Part shown: one piece after another, positions 22,811-32,812 of the stretch | Position numbering within the stretch: position 1 is the first letter of the stretch | Layout: the number at the start of each line of letters is the position of its first letter | Source: an uncultured Alphaproteobacteria bacterium | GTDB taxonomy: Bacteria; Pseudomonadota; Alphaproteobacteria; RF32; CAG-239 | NCBI GenBank assembly: GCA_904501925.1 | Contig: CAJGCO010000001.1 | Location: 1-64,000, forward strand | Direction of reading: 5' to 3' | DNA: 64,000 nt | Made by a program: the position numbers and the translations under genes | The notes under the pieces: model-generated | What the model was told of the DNA's origin: nothing | Seen by the model: only the letters and a program-made list of their open reading frames with translations | Database searches by the model: none

Positions 22811-23452
22811 ATGGTAAAAATTGCACCAAGTATTTTATCTGCCAATGTTTTGCGATTTGAAGATGAAATTGAAGCATTAAAAAAGGGAGGAGCAGATTAT
22901 ATTCATTTTGATGTAATGGATGGATATTTTGTGCCTAATATAACATTTGGACCTCAGATATTAAAACAAGCTAAGAGTTCAATTAATATACCTTATGATG
23001 TTCATTTGATGGTGGAAAAACCTTCTATTTTTATTCCTTGGTATGCTAAAGCTGGAGCTGATATTATTACCTTTCATGTAGAAATAAAAGAAGAAATAAT
23101 AAGCAATATTGAGCTAATTAAAAGCTTTGGCTTGAAAGCTGGGTTATCATTAAAGCCGGATACTGATATTGATGCTATAAAACCATATATTGATATGATT
23201 GATTTAATATTGGTTATGTCCGTCAACCCGGGGTTTGGAGGACAAAAATTTAATGAAAATACTCCAAATAAGATTAGACAAATTAAAGAAATGATTGGAA
23301 ATAGAAAAATTTTAGTAGAGGTTGATGGCGGTATAAATAATGATACTGCAAAATTATGTATTGATAGTGGTGTTGATATATTGGTTGCAGGAACCTCTGT
23401 TTTTAAAGATAATAATTACGATAAAAATATAAAAGAATTAAAAGGAGAATAA
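22811..23452 (+). CDS. rpe: Ribulose-phosphate 3-epimerase
   Basis: The product has 213 residues, a TIM-barrel enzyme interconverting ribulose-5-P and xylulose-5-P in the pentose phosphate pathway. Motifs: IAPSILSANVLRFEDE, HFDVMDGYFVPNITFG (metal His/Asp), YDVHLMV, VMSVNPGFGGQKF and VEVDGGINNDTA. A strong GGAG precedes the ATG. The phoB-type regulator follows after one base, so the two share a transcript. Confidence 0.96.
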   Translation: MVKIAPSILSANVLRFEDEIEALKKGGADYIHFDVMDGYFVPNITFGPQILKQAKSSINIPYDVHLMVEKPSIFIPWYAKAGADIITFHVEIKEEIISNIELIKSFGLKAGLSLKPDTDIDAIKPYIDMIDLILVMSVNPGFGGQKFNENTPNKIRQIKEMIGNRKILVEVDGGINNDTAKLCIDSGVDILVAGTSVFKDNNYDKNIKELKGE

Positions 23453-23453
23453 A

Positions 23454-24158
23454 ATGAGTTTAATTATGGTTATTGAAGATGAAGAATCTATTGGCATTTT
23501 ATTAAAGTATAACTTAGAAAAAGAAGGATATAAAGTTGAGATTATTGACAATGGATTGAAAGCTGTTAGTGAAGTTGAACGATTAAAGCCATCTGTAATT
23601 ATTCTTGATTGGATGTTGCCAGAAATTTCTGGGGTTGAGATTTGCAAACTTATTAGATCAAAACCAGATATAAAATCTATTCCAATAATTATGCTAACTG
23701 CAAAAAGCCAAGAAGAAGATAAAATAAAAGGATTAGAATCTGGGGCTGATGATTATGTTACAAAACCATTTTCAATACCTGAATTGATGGCTAGGGTTAA
23801 AACAAATTTAAGACGCGCTCCTATCTTTGAAGAAAAAGAGAGATTTATTATATTTAAAGATATTTCTATAGATTTGGTTGAAAAAAAGGTTAAACGTGGT
23901 GAAAATTATATACATTTAAGCCCTACTGAATTTAGATTATTAAAAATGTTGGCAAAAGAGCCTGGAAAAGTATTTTCACGTGAAGTTTTATTGAAGTCTG
24001 TATGGGGTGAAAATATTTTTGTAGAATCTAGAACTGTTGACGTACACATAAGAAGATTGCGTAGTTCTCTTAATAAATTTGGTGCTGATTATATTAGAAC
24101 AGTTCGTGCTGGAGGATATTCTATTGATGATAAAGAAGATTTAGAAAACAACGATTAA
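23454..24158 (+). CDS. phoB: OmpR/PhoB-family response regulator
   Basis: The product has 234 residues. The receiver domain (1-120) has the acidic pair EDEE, the phospho-acceptor in ILDWMLPEISG, LTAKS and KPFS. The winged-helix DNA-binding domain (130-228) includes LSPTEFRLLKMLAKEPGKVFSRE and RTVDVHIRRLRSSL. The DWMLP and SPTEFRLL motifs are the PhoB type, which controls phosphate starvation genes. No sensor kinase is nearby. The end overlaps the converging recR by four bases. Confidence 0.85.
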   Translation: MSLIMVIEDEESIGILLKYNLEKEGYKVEIIDNGLKAVSEVERLKPSVIILDWMLPEISGVEICKLIRSKPDIKSIPIIMLTAKSQEEDKIKGLESGADDYVTKPFSIPELMARVKTNLRRAPIFEEKERFIIFKDISIDLVEKKVKRGENYIHLSPTEFRLLKMLAKEPGKVFSREVLLKSVWGENIFVESRTVDVHIRRLRSSLNKFGADYIRTVRAGGYSIDDKEDLENND

Positions 24159-24748
24159 AGCTGTTTTCTCATATCTAACGCTAATTTAATAGTACCATCA
24201 TCAAGATAATCTAGCTCTCCACCAACAGGTATGCCTTGAGCAAGAGTTGATACTTTTATATTTTTATCTTTTAGCAAAGATGAAATATAGTGCATTGTAA
24301 TTTGGCCGTCAACTGTTGCAGGGAGAGCTAAAATTATTTCAGTTATTTCCTCTTCATCTATTCTTGATAACATCTTATCTATATTTAAGTCATCAGGTGT
24401 TATTCCTTCTATGGCAGAAAGAACGCCACCTAAAATGTGGTATTTACCTTTATATAAACCACCTCGTTCTAATGCCCATAAATCACTTATATCTTGTATT
24501 ACACAAAGAACATTATTTTCTCTATTACAAGAACAACATATAGAACATGGAGATTGGGTATCATAGTTACCACAAACCTCACATACTTTGATATTATCAT
24601 ATACATCTTGAAGAGATTTTATCAACTGAGGGATAATATTGGCTCTCTTCTTTAATAAATATAATACTATTCTACGTGCAGAACGTGTACCTAGCGAAGG
24701 TAACTTTGCTACAGTTTTTATAAGCTGTTCTATATAAGAATCGGTCAT
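24155..24748 (-). CDS. recR: Recombination mediator RecR
   Basis: The product has 197 residues: an N-terminal helix-hairpin-helix (LIKTVAKLPSLGTRSARRI), a four-cysteine zinc finger (CEVCGNY and CSICC), then a TOPRIM domain (VIQDISDLWALERGG) and a Walker-B-like C-terminal end (TLAQGIPVGGELDYLDDGTI). It works with RecF and RecO to load RecA. It sits in the usual dnaX-ybaB-recR order. Confidence 0.97.
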   Translation of the reverse strand: MTDSYIEQLIKTVAKLPSLGTRSARRIVLYLLKKRANIIPQLIKSLQDVYDNIKVCEVCGNYDTQSPCSICCSCNRENNVLCVIQDISDLWALERGGLYKGKYHILGGVLSAIEGITPDDLNIDKMLSRIDEEEITEIILALPATVDGQITMHYISSLLKDKNIKVSTLAQGIPVGGELDYLDDGTIKLALDMRKQL

Positions 24749-24757
24749 TTATATTCT

Positions 24758-25075
24758 CTAAAAAGGAAGTTTTAAACCACCTAAATTTACACCACCTGTA
24801 GCTTCTTTCATATTTGCTTCTGCAAGAGCTTCAACTTGAGAGTGAGCATTATTATAAGCTACCATAATTAAATCTTCTAACATTTCAACATCATCTGAAG
24901 CTAAAGACTTATCGATGCTGATTTTTTTCATTTCTGATTTACCATTTAATGTTACTGTAAGTAAACCATTAGCTGAACTACCAGATACCTCTGTATGAGC
25001 TAATTTTTCTTGAGCCTCTTGCATTTTTTTTTGCATCATTTGAGCTTGCTTCATTAATCCTTGAATATTTAACAT
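24758..25075 (-). CDS. ybaB: Nucleoid-associated protein YbaB/EbfC
   Basis: The product has 105 residues. It begins MLNIQGLMKQAQMMQKKM, the classic YbaB start, with a strand-rich core (GLLTVTLNGKSEMKKISID) and a C-terminal helix. It binds DNA as a dimer. It lies two bases after dnaX and nine before recR on the same strand. Confidence 0.95.
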   Translation of the reverse strand: MLNIQGLMKQAQMMQKKMQEAQEKLAHTEVSGSSANGLLTVTLNGKSEMKKISIDKSLASDDVEMLEDLIMVAYNNAHSQVEALAEANMKEATGGVNLGGLKLPF

Positions 25076-25077
25076 AA

Positions 25078-26769
25078 CTAATCCTCTTCATCAAAATAAG
25101 TGGTTGAAATTATATTTTCAGAATTTTCTGGTTCTTGTTCCTCTAGATTTTCTAGATTTTTACGAATTACCGTTTCTATTTTAGAGCCTTTAAATTCTTC
25201 AAGTATCTTTTTTACTAGTGGGTATTCTGACACATTTTTTCTATTTACATCAACTAAAGATTTCTCTTTATCAGCAATTGTTTCACCTAGTTCACCTCTA
25301 ATTATTTCTATTTCCCACTTTTTGGAAGTTGCATCTGTTAAAAGTTTATGCAACCCCATTATAAAATCTTGATGGACGGTTGGCGAAATTGCCATTGAAA
25401 TATATCCATCTCTAAACTCATTTATACTAACATCATTTTTAATAGAATATTCAATCAAAGCTTTTTTAGACTTTTCTAAATATGCTAAAAAATCGGAAAT
25501 TGTATTGAAAGTTTCAAAATTTTCTTGAGATATATTTAGGTTATTTTTTTTTTCAATCTCCTGAACAGGAGCATTTGAATAACTTGAAGAGCCTAAATTA
25601 GAGTTTTTTTTTACTTCATTAAGAAGCTCGTATGGAGTTGGAAGTGATGCAGAATAAGCAACTCGTAATAATATCATCTCAAGTGCATCAACTGTTGATG
25701 GGGCAATATTGAGTTCACCAACACCTTTTATTAACATTTGCCAGATTTTAGAAAGAATAGCAAGGGAACAACTGGCGCTTAATTCAGAAAAAGTTTTACA
25801 CTCAATTTCACTTAATGTTGTTGAATTCAACATTTGTGGAACAATTTTTATTTTGGCCATATCATGAGTGATATTTATTAAATCTTGCAAAATAATCATC
25901 GGAGTTGCACCATTTGTATATTGCTCAGAAACATTATTAAGAACCTCTTCCATGTTTCCTTTTACAAGATTTTCAAAAAGAGATAATGTTTGTGAACGAT
26001 CTGCAAGACCTAACATTTTTTTTACAACTTCAGTCTTAATATCGCCGTTACTCAATACAATTGCTTGATCGAGTAAAGATAAACCATCTCGAGCTGAGCC
26101 ATCTGCTGCTTTAGCAATGATATCTAATGATTCAGCTGTGTATGGAATATTTTCTTTACCCAATATTTTTGTAAACAATGTTTTTAATGTTTCTGTACTT
26201 AAACGTTGTAAATCGAAACGTTGGCAACGTGATAGAATCGTAACTGGAACTTTACGAATTTCTGTTGTCGCAAAAATAAATTTAACATGTGCAGGTGGCT
26301 CTTCAAGAGTTTTTAATAATGCGTTAAAAGCTCCTTTGGACAACATATGAACCTCGTCGATTATATATACTTTATAACGAGCATTTGTTGGAGCATATCT
26401 TGAGCTATCTAATAACTCTCTAACATCATCTACACCTGTATGTGAGGCAGCGTCTAATTCCATAACATCCATGTGGCGACCTGATGCGATTGCTTTACAA
26501 TTATCGCACTGACCACATGGGGTAATTGTTGGACCTCCATTACCATCTATACCGGTACAATTTAGAGCTCTTGCAATTAGACGAGCTGTAGTTGTTTTAC
26601 CAACACCTCTTATACCTGTTAAAATATAGGCATGATGCAAACGATTATTTTTAATGGCATTTGTTAATGTTTGCACTAAAGCATCTTGCCCAAGCAAATC
26701 TTCAAAATTTTGCGGACGATATTTTCGTGCTAAAACAACGTATTGATCTTCTTTAGTTTCTTCTGCCAT
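25078..26769 (-). CDS. dnaX: DNA polymerase III subunit gamma/tau
   Basis: The product has 563 residues from the ATG at 26769; an ATG three codons upstream is possible, and neither has a strong ribosome site. The clamp-loader AAA+ domain shows YRPQNFEDLLGQ, GIRGVGKTTTARL (Walker A), a zinc module with four cysteines (CTGIDGNGG, CGQCDNC), YIIDEVHMLSKGAFNALLK (Walker B) and FATTEIRKVPVTILSRC. The C-terminal tau part (about 390-563) is divergent. The SRP RNA gene lies immediately upstream on the same strand. Confidence 0.96.
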   Translation of the reverse strand: MAEETKEDQYVVLARKYRPQNFEDLLGQDALVQTLTNAIKNNRLHHAYILTGIRGVGKTTTARLIARALNCTGIDGNGGPTITPCGQCDNCKAIASGRHMDVMELDAASHTGVDDVRELLDSSRYAPTNARYKVYIIDEVHMLSKGAFNALLKTLEEPPAHVKFIFATTEIRKVPVTILSRCQRFDLQRLSTETLKTLFTKILGKENIPYTAESLDIIAKAADGSARDGLSLLDQAIVLSNGDIKTEVVKKMLGLADRSQTLSLFENLVKGNMEEVLNNVSEQYTNGATPMIILQDLINITHDMAKIKIVPQMLNSTTLSEIECKTFSELSASCSLAILSKIWQMLIKGVGELNIAPSTVDALEMILLRVAYSASLPTPYELLNEVKKNSNLGSSSYSNAPVQEIEKKNNLNISQENFETFNTISDFLAYLEKSKKALIEYSIKNDVSINEFRDGYISMAISPTVHQDFIMGLHKLLTDATSKKWEIEIIRGELGETIADKEKSLVDVNRKNVSEYPLVKKILEEFKGSKIETVIRKNLENLEEQEPENSENIISTTYFDEED

Positions 26770-26788
26770 TATTCTCATCTTTTGAGGC

Positions 26789-26874
26789 GAAGAGGATTAG
26801 ACCTTGCTTTAACTGTTACGGCTGCTTCCTTCCGAACCTGACCGGGTTGGCAGCAAAACAACCCTATCCTCTTC
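26789..26874 (-). ncRNA. ffs: Signal recognition particle RNA (4.5S type)
   Basis: Read on the minus strand, the apical domain contains GGTCAGGTTCGGAAGGAAGCAGCC-type sequence (around 26820-26845), with the GGAA tetraloop region and the asymmetric loop that binds Ffh. The ends pair perfectly (GAAGAGGAT with ATCCTCTTC), giving an RNA of about 86 bases, of small bacterial type without an Alu domain. It lies just before dnaX. Confidence 0.93.
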
Positions 26875-26940
26875 ATGTTTATCTTTTTGTATATATTGCT
26901 TATATATGTATAATTTGCAAGTTTAAAATTTAAATTAACA

Positions 26941-28209
26941 CTAATTATTGTATAACCACTTTAATATATCAGAGTTATTTTTACCATAAAACTCTGGTAA
27001 TGCTTCATATGGTATGTAGCGTATATCTATTTCATTTTCAGTGTAATCAACATTTTTATTTGCCCTATCAACAACCTTAGGACCATTACTTGTAACTTTA
27101 TACATATCTAAACTATGACGACTCTGGCCTGTTGGCAAAATCTTAAAGAATCCATTTACACCAATAAAACCATTTGAATTTGTTAGAGCTACTTCTATAT
27201 TATCACGCTCTTTATTTGATAAAACAGATGCAAGCAAAACACTATCATATGCTAATGAATAAATACTTTTAGGCAACTCATCATATGTTTTTTGATATTT
27301 ATCTGAAAAGTAATTACTATAACTTTTGGAAACCATTGGATATACACCATTATACAATATTGTTTCTTTACTTAGGTTTGTATTATCCCATGCTGATGTA
27401 CCCATAAATAATACAGCTGGTGACATAATATCATTATATGCAAACATTGAAACCATTGACTTCAATTTATTTCCACCATCTGCAATCATCACAGTATCAA
27501 AATCTATATTTTCTGGATCTCCAACTATTGAATTTACAAGACTAGTAAAATCTAGGCTATTGGGATTATAAAAACCAACTTTCACAATTGATATATTTTT
27601 ATCTTGAACAGACATTAATGCTGATTTTACCACATTTAGACCACTATTATTATCAGGAACCAACAATACCACTTTGCTACGACCTTCTTTTGATGCGTAT
27701 GACAAAGCTCTTTCTATTTGCTCACCATTTAGCATACCTATGCTGTATATACCTTTTTGTAAAACTTGAGGAGATGTTGTAAAAGACACAACTGGAATAT
27801 TACTTGATAGCGCAATTTTTGATACACCCGTAACTTCTTCAACGGTAAGTGGTCCTAAGACTAAACTAACACCATCATCTCTTGCTTTTTTCATTGCCAA
27901 TGTTGCACCTTCTTGTGTGCTTTGAGTATCATAAAAATTTAGCATTATTTTATTATTATGCAAATCTTCAATAGCTAAAAACATAGCATTTTGCATACCT
28001 AAACCTATTTCTGAGGCTCTACCACTTAATGGCAAAAGCACGCCAACGCTTAAGGTAGCATTTGTTGCCATTTTATCTTTTATGGTATCATAATCTATAA
28101 TATCATATTTAAAATCAGATATTTGTATTCTATTATCAGTAAGACGAGAGCTACAACTAAATAACCCTAACGCAATAAAAAACACAGCTATTTTTTTTAA
28201 CACTTGCAT
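26941..28209 (-). CDS. LpoA-like penicillin-binding-protein activator lipoprotein
   Basis: The product has 422 residues. The signal ends with a lipobox (LFSCSS, cysteine about 19). The rest is a periplasmic-binding-protein fold of the amino-acid-receptor type: SVGVLLPLSGRASEIGLGMQNAMFLA, LVLGPLTVEEV and VLLVPDNNSG. This is the pattern of LpoA/YraM and of alphaproteobacterial PBP activators. It faces rsmI across a short divergent gap, and LpoA-rsmI-yraN is a known conserved neighbourhood, which strengthens the call. Confidence 0.85.
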   Translation of the reverse strand: MQVLKKIAVFFIALGLFSCSSRLTDNRIQISDFKYDIIDYDTIKDKMATNATLSVGVLLPLSGRASEIGLGMQNAMFLAIEDLHNNKIMLNFYDTQSTQEGATLAMKKARDDGVSLVLGPLTVEEVTGVSKIALSSNIPVVSFTTSPQVLQKGIYSIGMLNGEQIERALSYASKEGRSKVVLLVPDNNSGLNVVKSALMSVQDKNISIVKVGFYNPNSLDFTSLVNSIVGDPENIDFDTVMIADGGNKLKSMVSMFAYNDIMSPAVLFMGTSAWDNTNLSKETILYNGVYPMVSKSYSNYFSDKYQKTYDELPKSIYSLAYDSVLLASVLSNKERDNIEVALTNSNGFIGVNGFFKILPTGQSRHSLDMYKVTSNGPKVVDRANKNVDYTENEIDIRYIPYEALPEFYGKNNSDILKWLYNN

Positions 28210-28281
28210 TTATTCCTAAAATATTAAACAATTATGATTGAGTATTAGAACATAAATAATTGTTTGTAAAGAGTTATAAAA

Positions 28282-29118
28282 ATGACGAACACAGTTTTAT
28301 ATATAGTTGCAACACCAATTGGAAATCTAGGTGACATATCTCAAAGAGCTAGAGATATATTGGAAAAAGCTGATGTAATTGCTGCTGAAGATACTAGAGT
28401 TACAAAAAAACTACTTACACTGCTTGGTATTTTTGGAAAGAAAATTTTCGTAAAATATGAAGATCATAGCGAAAATGAAAAATATCATGAAATTATTGAT
28501 ATATTAAATGAGGGAAAGATTGTTGCTCTTGTTAGCGATGCTGGCTCACCTTTGATATCTGATCCTGGTTATAAATTGGTTAGAGAATGCAGAAAACAAA
28601 ATATTAATGTTACAACTATTCCTGGTTGTTGCGCAGTTATATCTGCTTTACAACTTTCTGGACTTCCTACGAATCGGTTTATGTTTGCAGGTTTCATTCC
28701 AAATAAAGATAAGGCTCGTAATGATTTATTAAATGAATTAAAAAATATAAACACCACATTAGTTTTTTATGAAACAGCTATTCGTCTTAGTAAAACATTA
28801 AAAGCTATTGAAAATATTATGCCGAACAGAGAAGTTGCTATTGTTAGAGAAATTACAAAGCTATATGAAGAATGTATTTCAGGATTAGCATCTGATCTTT
28901 TGGAAAAATTAGAAAATACTTCAGTTAAAGGGGAAATTGTTTTGGTTATAGAACCTCCTAAGCAAGATAATTCTAATATTGATTTAGATGAAATTATTAA
29001 AACTGAACTAAAAGATAATACACTAAAACAAGCAGTAAAAAACATCACAGAAAAGTACAACCTAAAAAGAAATGAAGTATATGAAAGAGCAATACAAATC
29101 AAAAATAACTCCTTATAA
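28282..29118 (+). CDS. rsmI: 16S rRNA 2'-O-methyltransferase RsmI
   Basis: The product has 278 residues. It begins with the hallmark VATPIGNLGDISQRA, then AAEDTRVTKKLL, LVSDAGSPLISDPG and GCCAVISALQLSG. It methylates the ribose of C1402 in 16S rRNA together with RsmH. The 3' end overlaps yraN. Confidence 0.97.
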   Translation: MTNTVLYIVATPIGNLGDISQRARDILEKADVIAAEDTRVTKKLLTLLGIFGKKIFVKYEDHSENEKYHEIIDILNEGKIVALVSDAGSPLISDPGYKLVRECRKQNINVTTIPGCCAVISALQLSGLPTNRFMFAGFIPNKDKARNDLLNELKNINTTLVFYETAIRLSKTLKAIENIMPNREVAIVREITKLYEECISGLASDLLEKLENTSVKGEIVLVIEPPKQDNSNIDLDEIIKTELKDNTLKQAVKNITEKYNLKRNEVYERAIQIKNNSL

Positions 29119-29476
29119 TAGTGGTAAAATTACTGAATTTATTTGCCGCATGTATATGCGCATACATGGATATAGGATTATTGAAAAAAACTACAAAACA
29201 GGAAGTGGTAGAAATACACCTTTGGGTGAGATTGATTTTATTGCTATAAAAAAGAATAAAATAGTGTTTTGTGAAGTAAAAAAAAGAAAAAATAAAAATG
29301 ACTTTTTAAGAGCCCTTACAAGCAAACAACAAATTCGTATTAAAAATGGCGCACAAGCATTTATGAAAACCCATAAAAACTATAAAAATTATTCTATACA
29401 ATTTGATGTGTTTTTTATAATTTTACCTTTTAATATTAGAAGAATCAAAAATGCATTTGTGATGAATAAAATTTAG
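29072..29476 (+). CDS. yraN: YraN-family putative endonuclease
   Basis: The product has up to 134 residues. A PD-(D/E)XK nuclease-like core is seen as LGEIDFIAIKKNKIVFCEVKKRK, preceded by the family pattern GYRIIEKNYKTGSG. It follows rsmI in the standard order. The start is uncertain, because ATGs at 29072 and 29081 both overlap rsmI and neither has a clear ribosome site. The biological role of the family is not settled. Confidence 0.88.
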   Translation: MKYMKEQYKSKITPYNSGKITEFICRMYMRIHGYRIIEKNYKTGSGRNTPLGEIDFIAIKKNKIVFCEVKKRKNKNDFLRALTSKQQIRIKNGAQAFMKTHKNYKNYSIQFDVFFIILPFNIRRIKNAFVMNKI

Positions 29477-30213
29477 TATATCACTTTATTTAAGTATAAA
29501 CCACAAGCTGGAGCTGTTACACCTGCAGCTTTTCGGTCTTTGGCTTCTAATATTTTCTTGATATCTTCTGGTTCTAGTCTTCCTTCACCTAATTGTTTTA
29601 ATGTGCCTACAATATTACGAACCTGGTGATAAATAAAAGACCTTGCTTCAACTGTAAAAACTATTTCATCACCATAGACATCAATATCTATTTTATCTAA
29701 TGTTTTTACTGGAGATGCTGCTTGGCAACCTGCCCCTCTAAAAGAGCTAAAATCGTGATGACCAACGAGGTATTGTGCGCCTTGACGCATTTTTTCAACA
29801 TCTAGAGGAAAACCTGTTACCCACACTCTATCTTTTAATAAAACGGTGGGAGCTCTTCTGTTTAGTATACGATATATATATCCACGTCCTTTAGCTGAAA
29901 ATCTTGCATGAAAACTATTATCAACTTCTTCAACATCTAATACTGAAACAGGGGCTTCTAATATACGTAAGCGCGCATTTATTGCTTCTTTAATATGAAA
30001 TGTATCCATAATAGTTTCTAAATCAAAATGCGCAACCTGACCTAATGCATGAACACCTGCATCGGTTCTTCCTGCACCAATAACTTCTACATATTTATGA
30101 GAGAATCCGTTAATTGCTTCTTCTAAATAATATTGAACACTAACCCCCTCGTTTTGTTTTTGCCAACCGAGGAGATTAGTGCCATCATATTCTATTGTGA
30201 TTTTATATCGCAT
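29473..30213 (-). CDS. truA: tRNA pseudouridine synthase A
   Basis: The product has 246 residues. Motifs: RYKITIEYDGTNLLGWQKQ, GAGRTDAGVHALGQVAHF (catalytic aspartate), ARGYIYRI-type strand, and FTVEARSFIYHQVRNIVGTL. It modifies positions 38-40 of tRNA anticodon stems. The gene ends against yraN with a four-base convergent overlap and follows the oxidoreductase by three bases. Confidence 0.97.
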   Translation of the reverse strand: MRYKITIEYDGTNLLGWQKQNEGVSVQYYLEEAINGFSHKYVEVIGAGRTDAGVHALGQVAHFDLETIMDTFHIKEAINARLRILEAPVSVLDVEEVDNSFHARFSAKGRGYIYRILNRRAPTVLLKDRVWVTGFPLDVEKMRQGAQYLVGHHDFSSFRGAGCQAASPVKTLDKIDIDVYGDEIVFTVEARSFIYHQVRNIVGTLKQLGEGRLEPEDIKKILEAKDRKAAGVTAPACGLYLNKVIY

Positions 30214-30216
30214 TTA

Positions 30217-31242
30217 TTATGCTACTTTTAACTCTGCAAAATTAGAAGGAGTAATTGTGCGAGCAAAACCAAGTGCATCTTGAATTTTCCATACAACACG
30301 AAGAGCATTTAGAGCATCTTGACCACTAATACGTGGAGTAGCCAAACCATTTACACAGTTAATAAAGTGTGATAACTCTGCTTGCAATGGTTGGTTTGTT
30401 GGAATAAATAATTGTTCAACACTGCCTTTTAAGCCATAATTCATCCATTCTGGAATTTCATCTTGATTGATGTATGGCATACGACCTTGAGAGTGAACAT
30501 TGATACTTTGATTGATGAAATCCATATCAATATAGTTTGTATCTGTTGTTACAGTAAGTGTTCTAACACGAGCTTGTGTTATACGGCTAGCTGTAATATT
30601 TGCTGTTGCACCATTTTCAAATTGCAATAAAGCAGTGATATAATCTTTACCACTTTCATTACCAGGAGTTTTCACAGCCATAGCTTTAACATCTACAACA
30701 GGTGATTTAACTAATGATTGAATAACTTCTACGTCGTGAATCATTAAATCCATAGCAACGTCAACGTCTGTAATACGACCAGATGCTGCAGACATACGTT
30801 GAGCTGTCAAAGAACGGATTTTTGATGTATCTGATAAAATTTTACCCATTTGTTCAACAGCAGGATTAAAACGCTCAATGTGACCAACTAATAATGTAAC
30901 ATTGTTATTTTTTGCGGCATTGATTAAACGATTGCACTCTTCTTCTGTTGTTGCCAATGGTTTTTCAATCATACAATGAATACCTTTATTTAAGAAGAAC
31001 TCACCAACTTCGCAGTGAGCAACAGATGTTGTAACAACGCTAACTGCATCAACATTGAAAGCTACTTCTTCTAAAGAAGAGAACGCTTTGATACCAAACA
31101 TTTCTGCTGCTTTTTGAGCACTTTCTGGAAACACATCGTATACACCAACAAGCTCAACACCTGGAAGTGTTTTATAAGTTTTAAGATGGTTTCTACCCAT
31201 CATACCTGCGCCAATTACGGCTACTTTTACTAAATTAGACAT
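30217..31242 (-). CDS. Gfo/Idh/MocA-family NAD(P)-dependent sugar dehydrogenase
   Basis: The product has 341 residues from the ATG at 31242, chosen because AAAGGGG lies just upstream; the longer frame to 31266 lacks a site. Rossmann motif VAVIGAGMMGRNHLKTY, then the family signature CMIEKPLATTEEECNRL with the catalytic lysine, GHIERFNPAV, and DLMIHDVEVI. Substrate cannot be told. Some relatives (GnnA-type) oxidise UDP-GlcNAc at C3 for lipid A, and the HIERFNP motif would fit, but this is only a hypothesis. It is probably co-transcribed with truA. Confidence 0.85.
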   Translation of the reverse strand: MSNLVKVAVIGAGMMGRNHLKTYKTLPGVELVGVYDVFPESAQKAAEMFGIKAFSSLEEVAFNVDAVSVVTTSVAHCEVGEFFLNKGIHCMIEKPLATTEEECNRLINAAKNNNVTLLVGHIERFNPAVEQMGKILSDTSKIRSLTAQRMSAASGRITDVDVAMDLMIHDVEVIQSLVKSPVVDVKAMAVKTPGNESGKDYITALLQFENGATANITASRITQARVRTLTVTTDTNYIDMDFINQSINVHSQGRMPYINQDEIPEWMNYGLKGSVEQLFIPTNQPLQAELSHFINCVNGLATPRISGQDALNALRVVWKIQDALGFARTITPSNFAELKVA

Positions 31243-31411
31243 ATTAAACCCCTTTAAAATTGTCATTTAGTGCCTATATAACACATTTTTTGGAAAAATC
31301 TTTTAAAAAGATGTTACATTTTGTTACAAAAATAAGTCATTGACTTTTAACATTCTACAATTATATTGGCATACATAATTTTATTATGATGTTTAACTAA
31401 ATCTATTATAT

Positions 31412-31630
31412 ATGTGGTTTATTATAATTGTAATTATTGCTATTTTTGCGTACTATACAACGTGCTTTATTATTGAGAAGAGATGCAAACGTAAAGCAAT
31501 ATCAATGAGTGATGAAGAACTAGATATTCAATCAAGCATCTTATTTGACGAGCTTGAAGAAAGGTATTCTTTATCTAAATGTATAATGTACAAAGCGATG
31601 ATTGATGAACTTAATCGTAGAAAATCTTGA
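31412..31630 (+). CDS. Small membrane-anchored hypothetical protein
   Basis: The product has 72 residues: an N-terminal hydrophobic helix (MWFIIIVIIAIFAYYTTCF), then a charged helical domain (MSDEELDIQSSILFDELEERY). No ribosome site is evident before the ATG. It stands alone between divergent neighbours and ends at a terminator, which supports a real gene. The function is unknown. Confidence 0.5.
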   Translation: MWFIIIVIIAIFAYYTTCFIIEKRCKRKAISMSDEELDIQSSILFDELEERYSLSKCIMYKAMIDELNRRKS

Positions 31631-31633
31631 TTA

Positions 31634-31667
31634 AAAAAAGAGGAGCTGTGTAAAGCCCCTCTTTTTT
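31634..31667. terminator. Terminator between the small membrane gene and prfA
   Basis: AAAAAGAGG pairs with CCTCTTTTT around a loop with an imperfect GAGCT/AGCCC extension; A and T runs on both sides suit both converging genes. Confidence 0.75.
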
Positions 31668-32741
31668 TTAATCTATTTCAGCTAAGCGCTGTGTTTGATC
31701 TTCCATAACAAGTGCTTCAATAACCTCATCTAAACACTCACCATTAACAATATCTTCTAGTTTATATAATGTTAGATTTATACGGTGATCTGTAACACGT
31801 CCTTGAGGGTAGTTATATGTTCTGATACGCTCACTTCTATCACCACTACCAACTTGCAATTTTCTTTTTTCTGAATAGGTAGCATCAATATTTGCTTTTT
31901 GAGTATCATATAATTTTGCACGCAAGTGGTTCATTGCTTTTTCTTTGTTCTTAAATTGAGATCTATCATCTTGGCATTGAACAATGATACCGGTTGGAAT
32001 GTGTGTAATACGAACAGCTGATTCTGTTCTATTTACGTGTTGTCCACCAGCACCTGATGCACGATACACATCAATCTTTAAGTCTGCAGGATTGATATAT
32101 AAATCAACTTCTTCAATTTCTGGTAGCACAGCAACTGTTGCTGCTGATGTATGCACTCTTCCTTGAGATTCTGTAACAGGTACACGTTGAACACGGTGCG
32201 CACCAGATTCAAATTTTAATTTTGCAAATACATCTTTACCTGTAATTTTTGCTGAAGCTTCTTTGTAGCCACCTATACCATTTTCGTTTGCATCTAAAAC
32301 CTCAAAACGCCATCCTTGTTTTTGAGAATATCTTTGATACATTTCAAACAAAACTGCAGCAAAAAGAGCAGCTTCATCACCACCTGTTCCTGCACGCACT
32401 TCAAGAATTGCGTTCTTTTCATCATCTTCTTCTTTGGGAAGTAACAATACTTTTATTTCTTTTTCAAGCTCTGGAAGCTTATCTTTTAATTCATAATATT
32501 CCATTTCTGCAAGCTCCCTCATTTCTTTATCTAATGAGCTATCTTGCATCATTTCGCCAGCATCTTTGAAACTTTTTTCCATTCTCTGATAGTTACCAAC
32601 TGCTTCAACAATTGGATCTAACACTGATATTTCTTTATTTAACTTAACTAGTTCATCTGGTGTTGTTGTTGGAGATGAAAGTAAAGCTTGCACTTCTTCA
32701 AAGCGAGTTACTACACCGGCTAATTTTTCTTGAAAATTCAT
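31668..32741 (-). CDS. prfA: Peptide chain release factor 1
   Basis: The product has 357 residues. The GGQ catalytic motif lies in [18 protein letters not shown]. Codon recognition and domain-2 features are present, as are [16 protein letters not shown] and [15 protein letters not shown]. It releases peptides at UAA and UAG. Many genes here end in TAG or TAA. No prmC methyltransferase follows in this window. Confidence 0.97.
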   Translation of the reverse strand: MNFQEKLAGVVTRFEEVQALLSSPTTTPDELVKLNKEISVLDPIVEAVGNYQRMEKSFKDAGEMMQDSSLDKEMRELAEMEYYELKDKLPELEKEIKVLLLPKEEDDEKNAILEVRAGTGGDEAALFAAVLFEMYQRYSQKQGWRFEVLDANENGIGGYKEASAKITGKDVFAKLKFESGAHRVQRVPVTESQGRVHTSAATVAVLPEIEEVDLYINPADLKIDVYRASGAGGQHVNRTESAVRITHIPTGIIVQCQDDRSQFKNKEKAMNHLRAKLYDTQKANIDATYSEKRKLQVGSGDRSERIRTYNYPQGRVTDHRINLTLYKLEDIVNGECLDEVIEALVMEDQTQRLAEID

Positions 32742-32812
32742 AGATTTTTCCCTTTATGGTTTATTTTATTGCTTGTTTCTAACATCATTTTATAAAAAAG
32801 CAACTATTTTAT

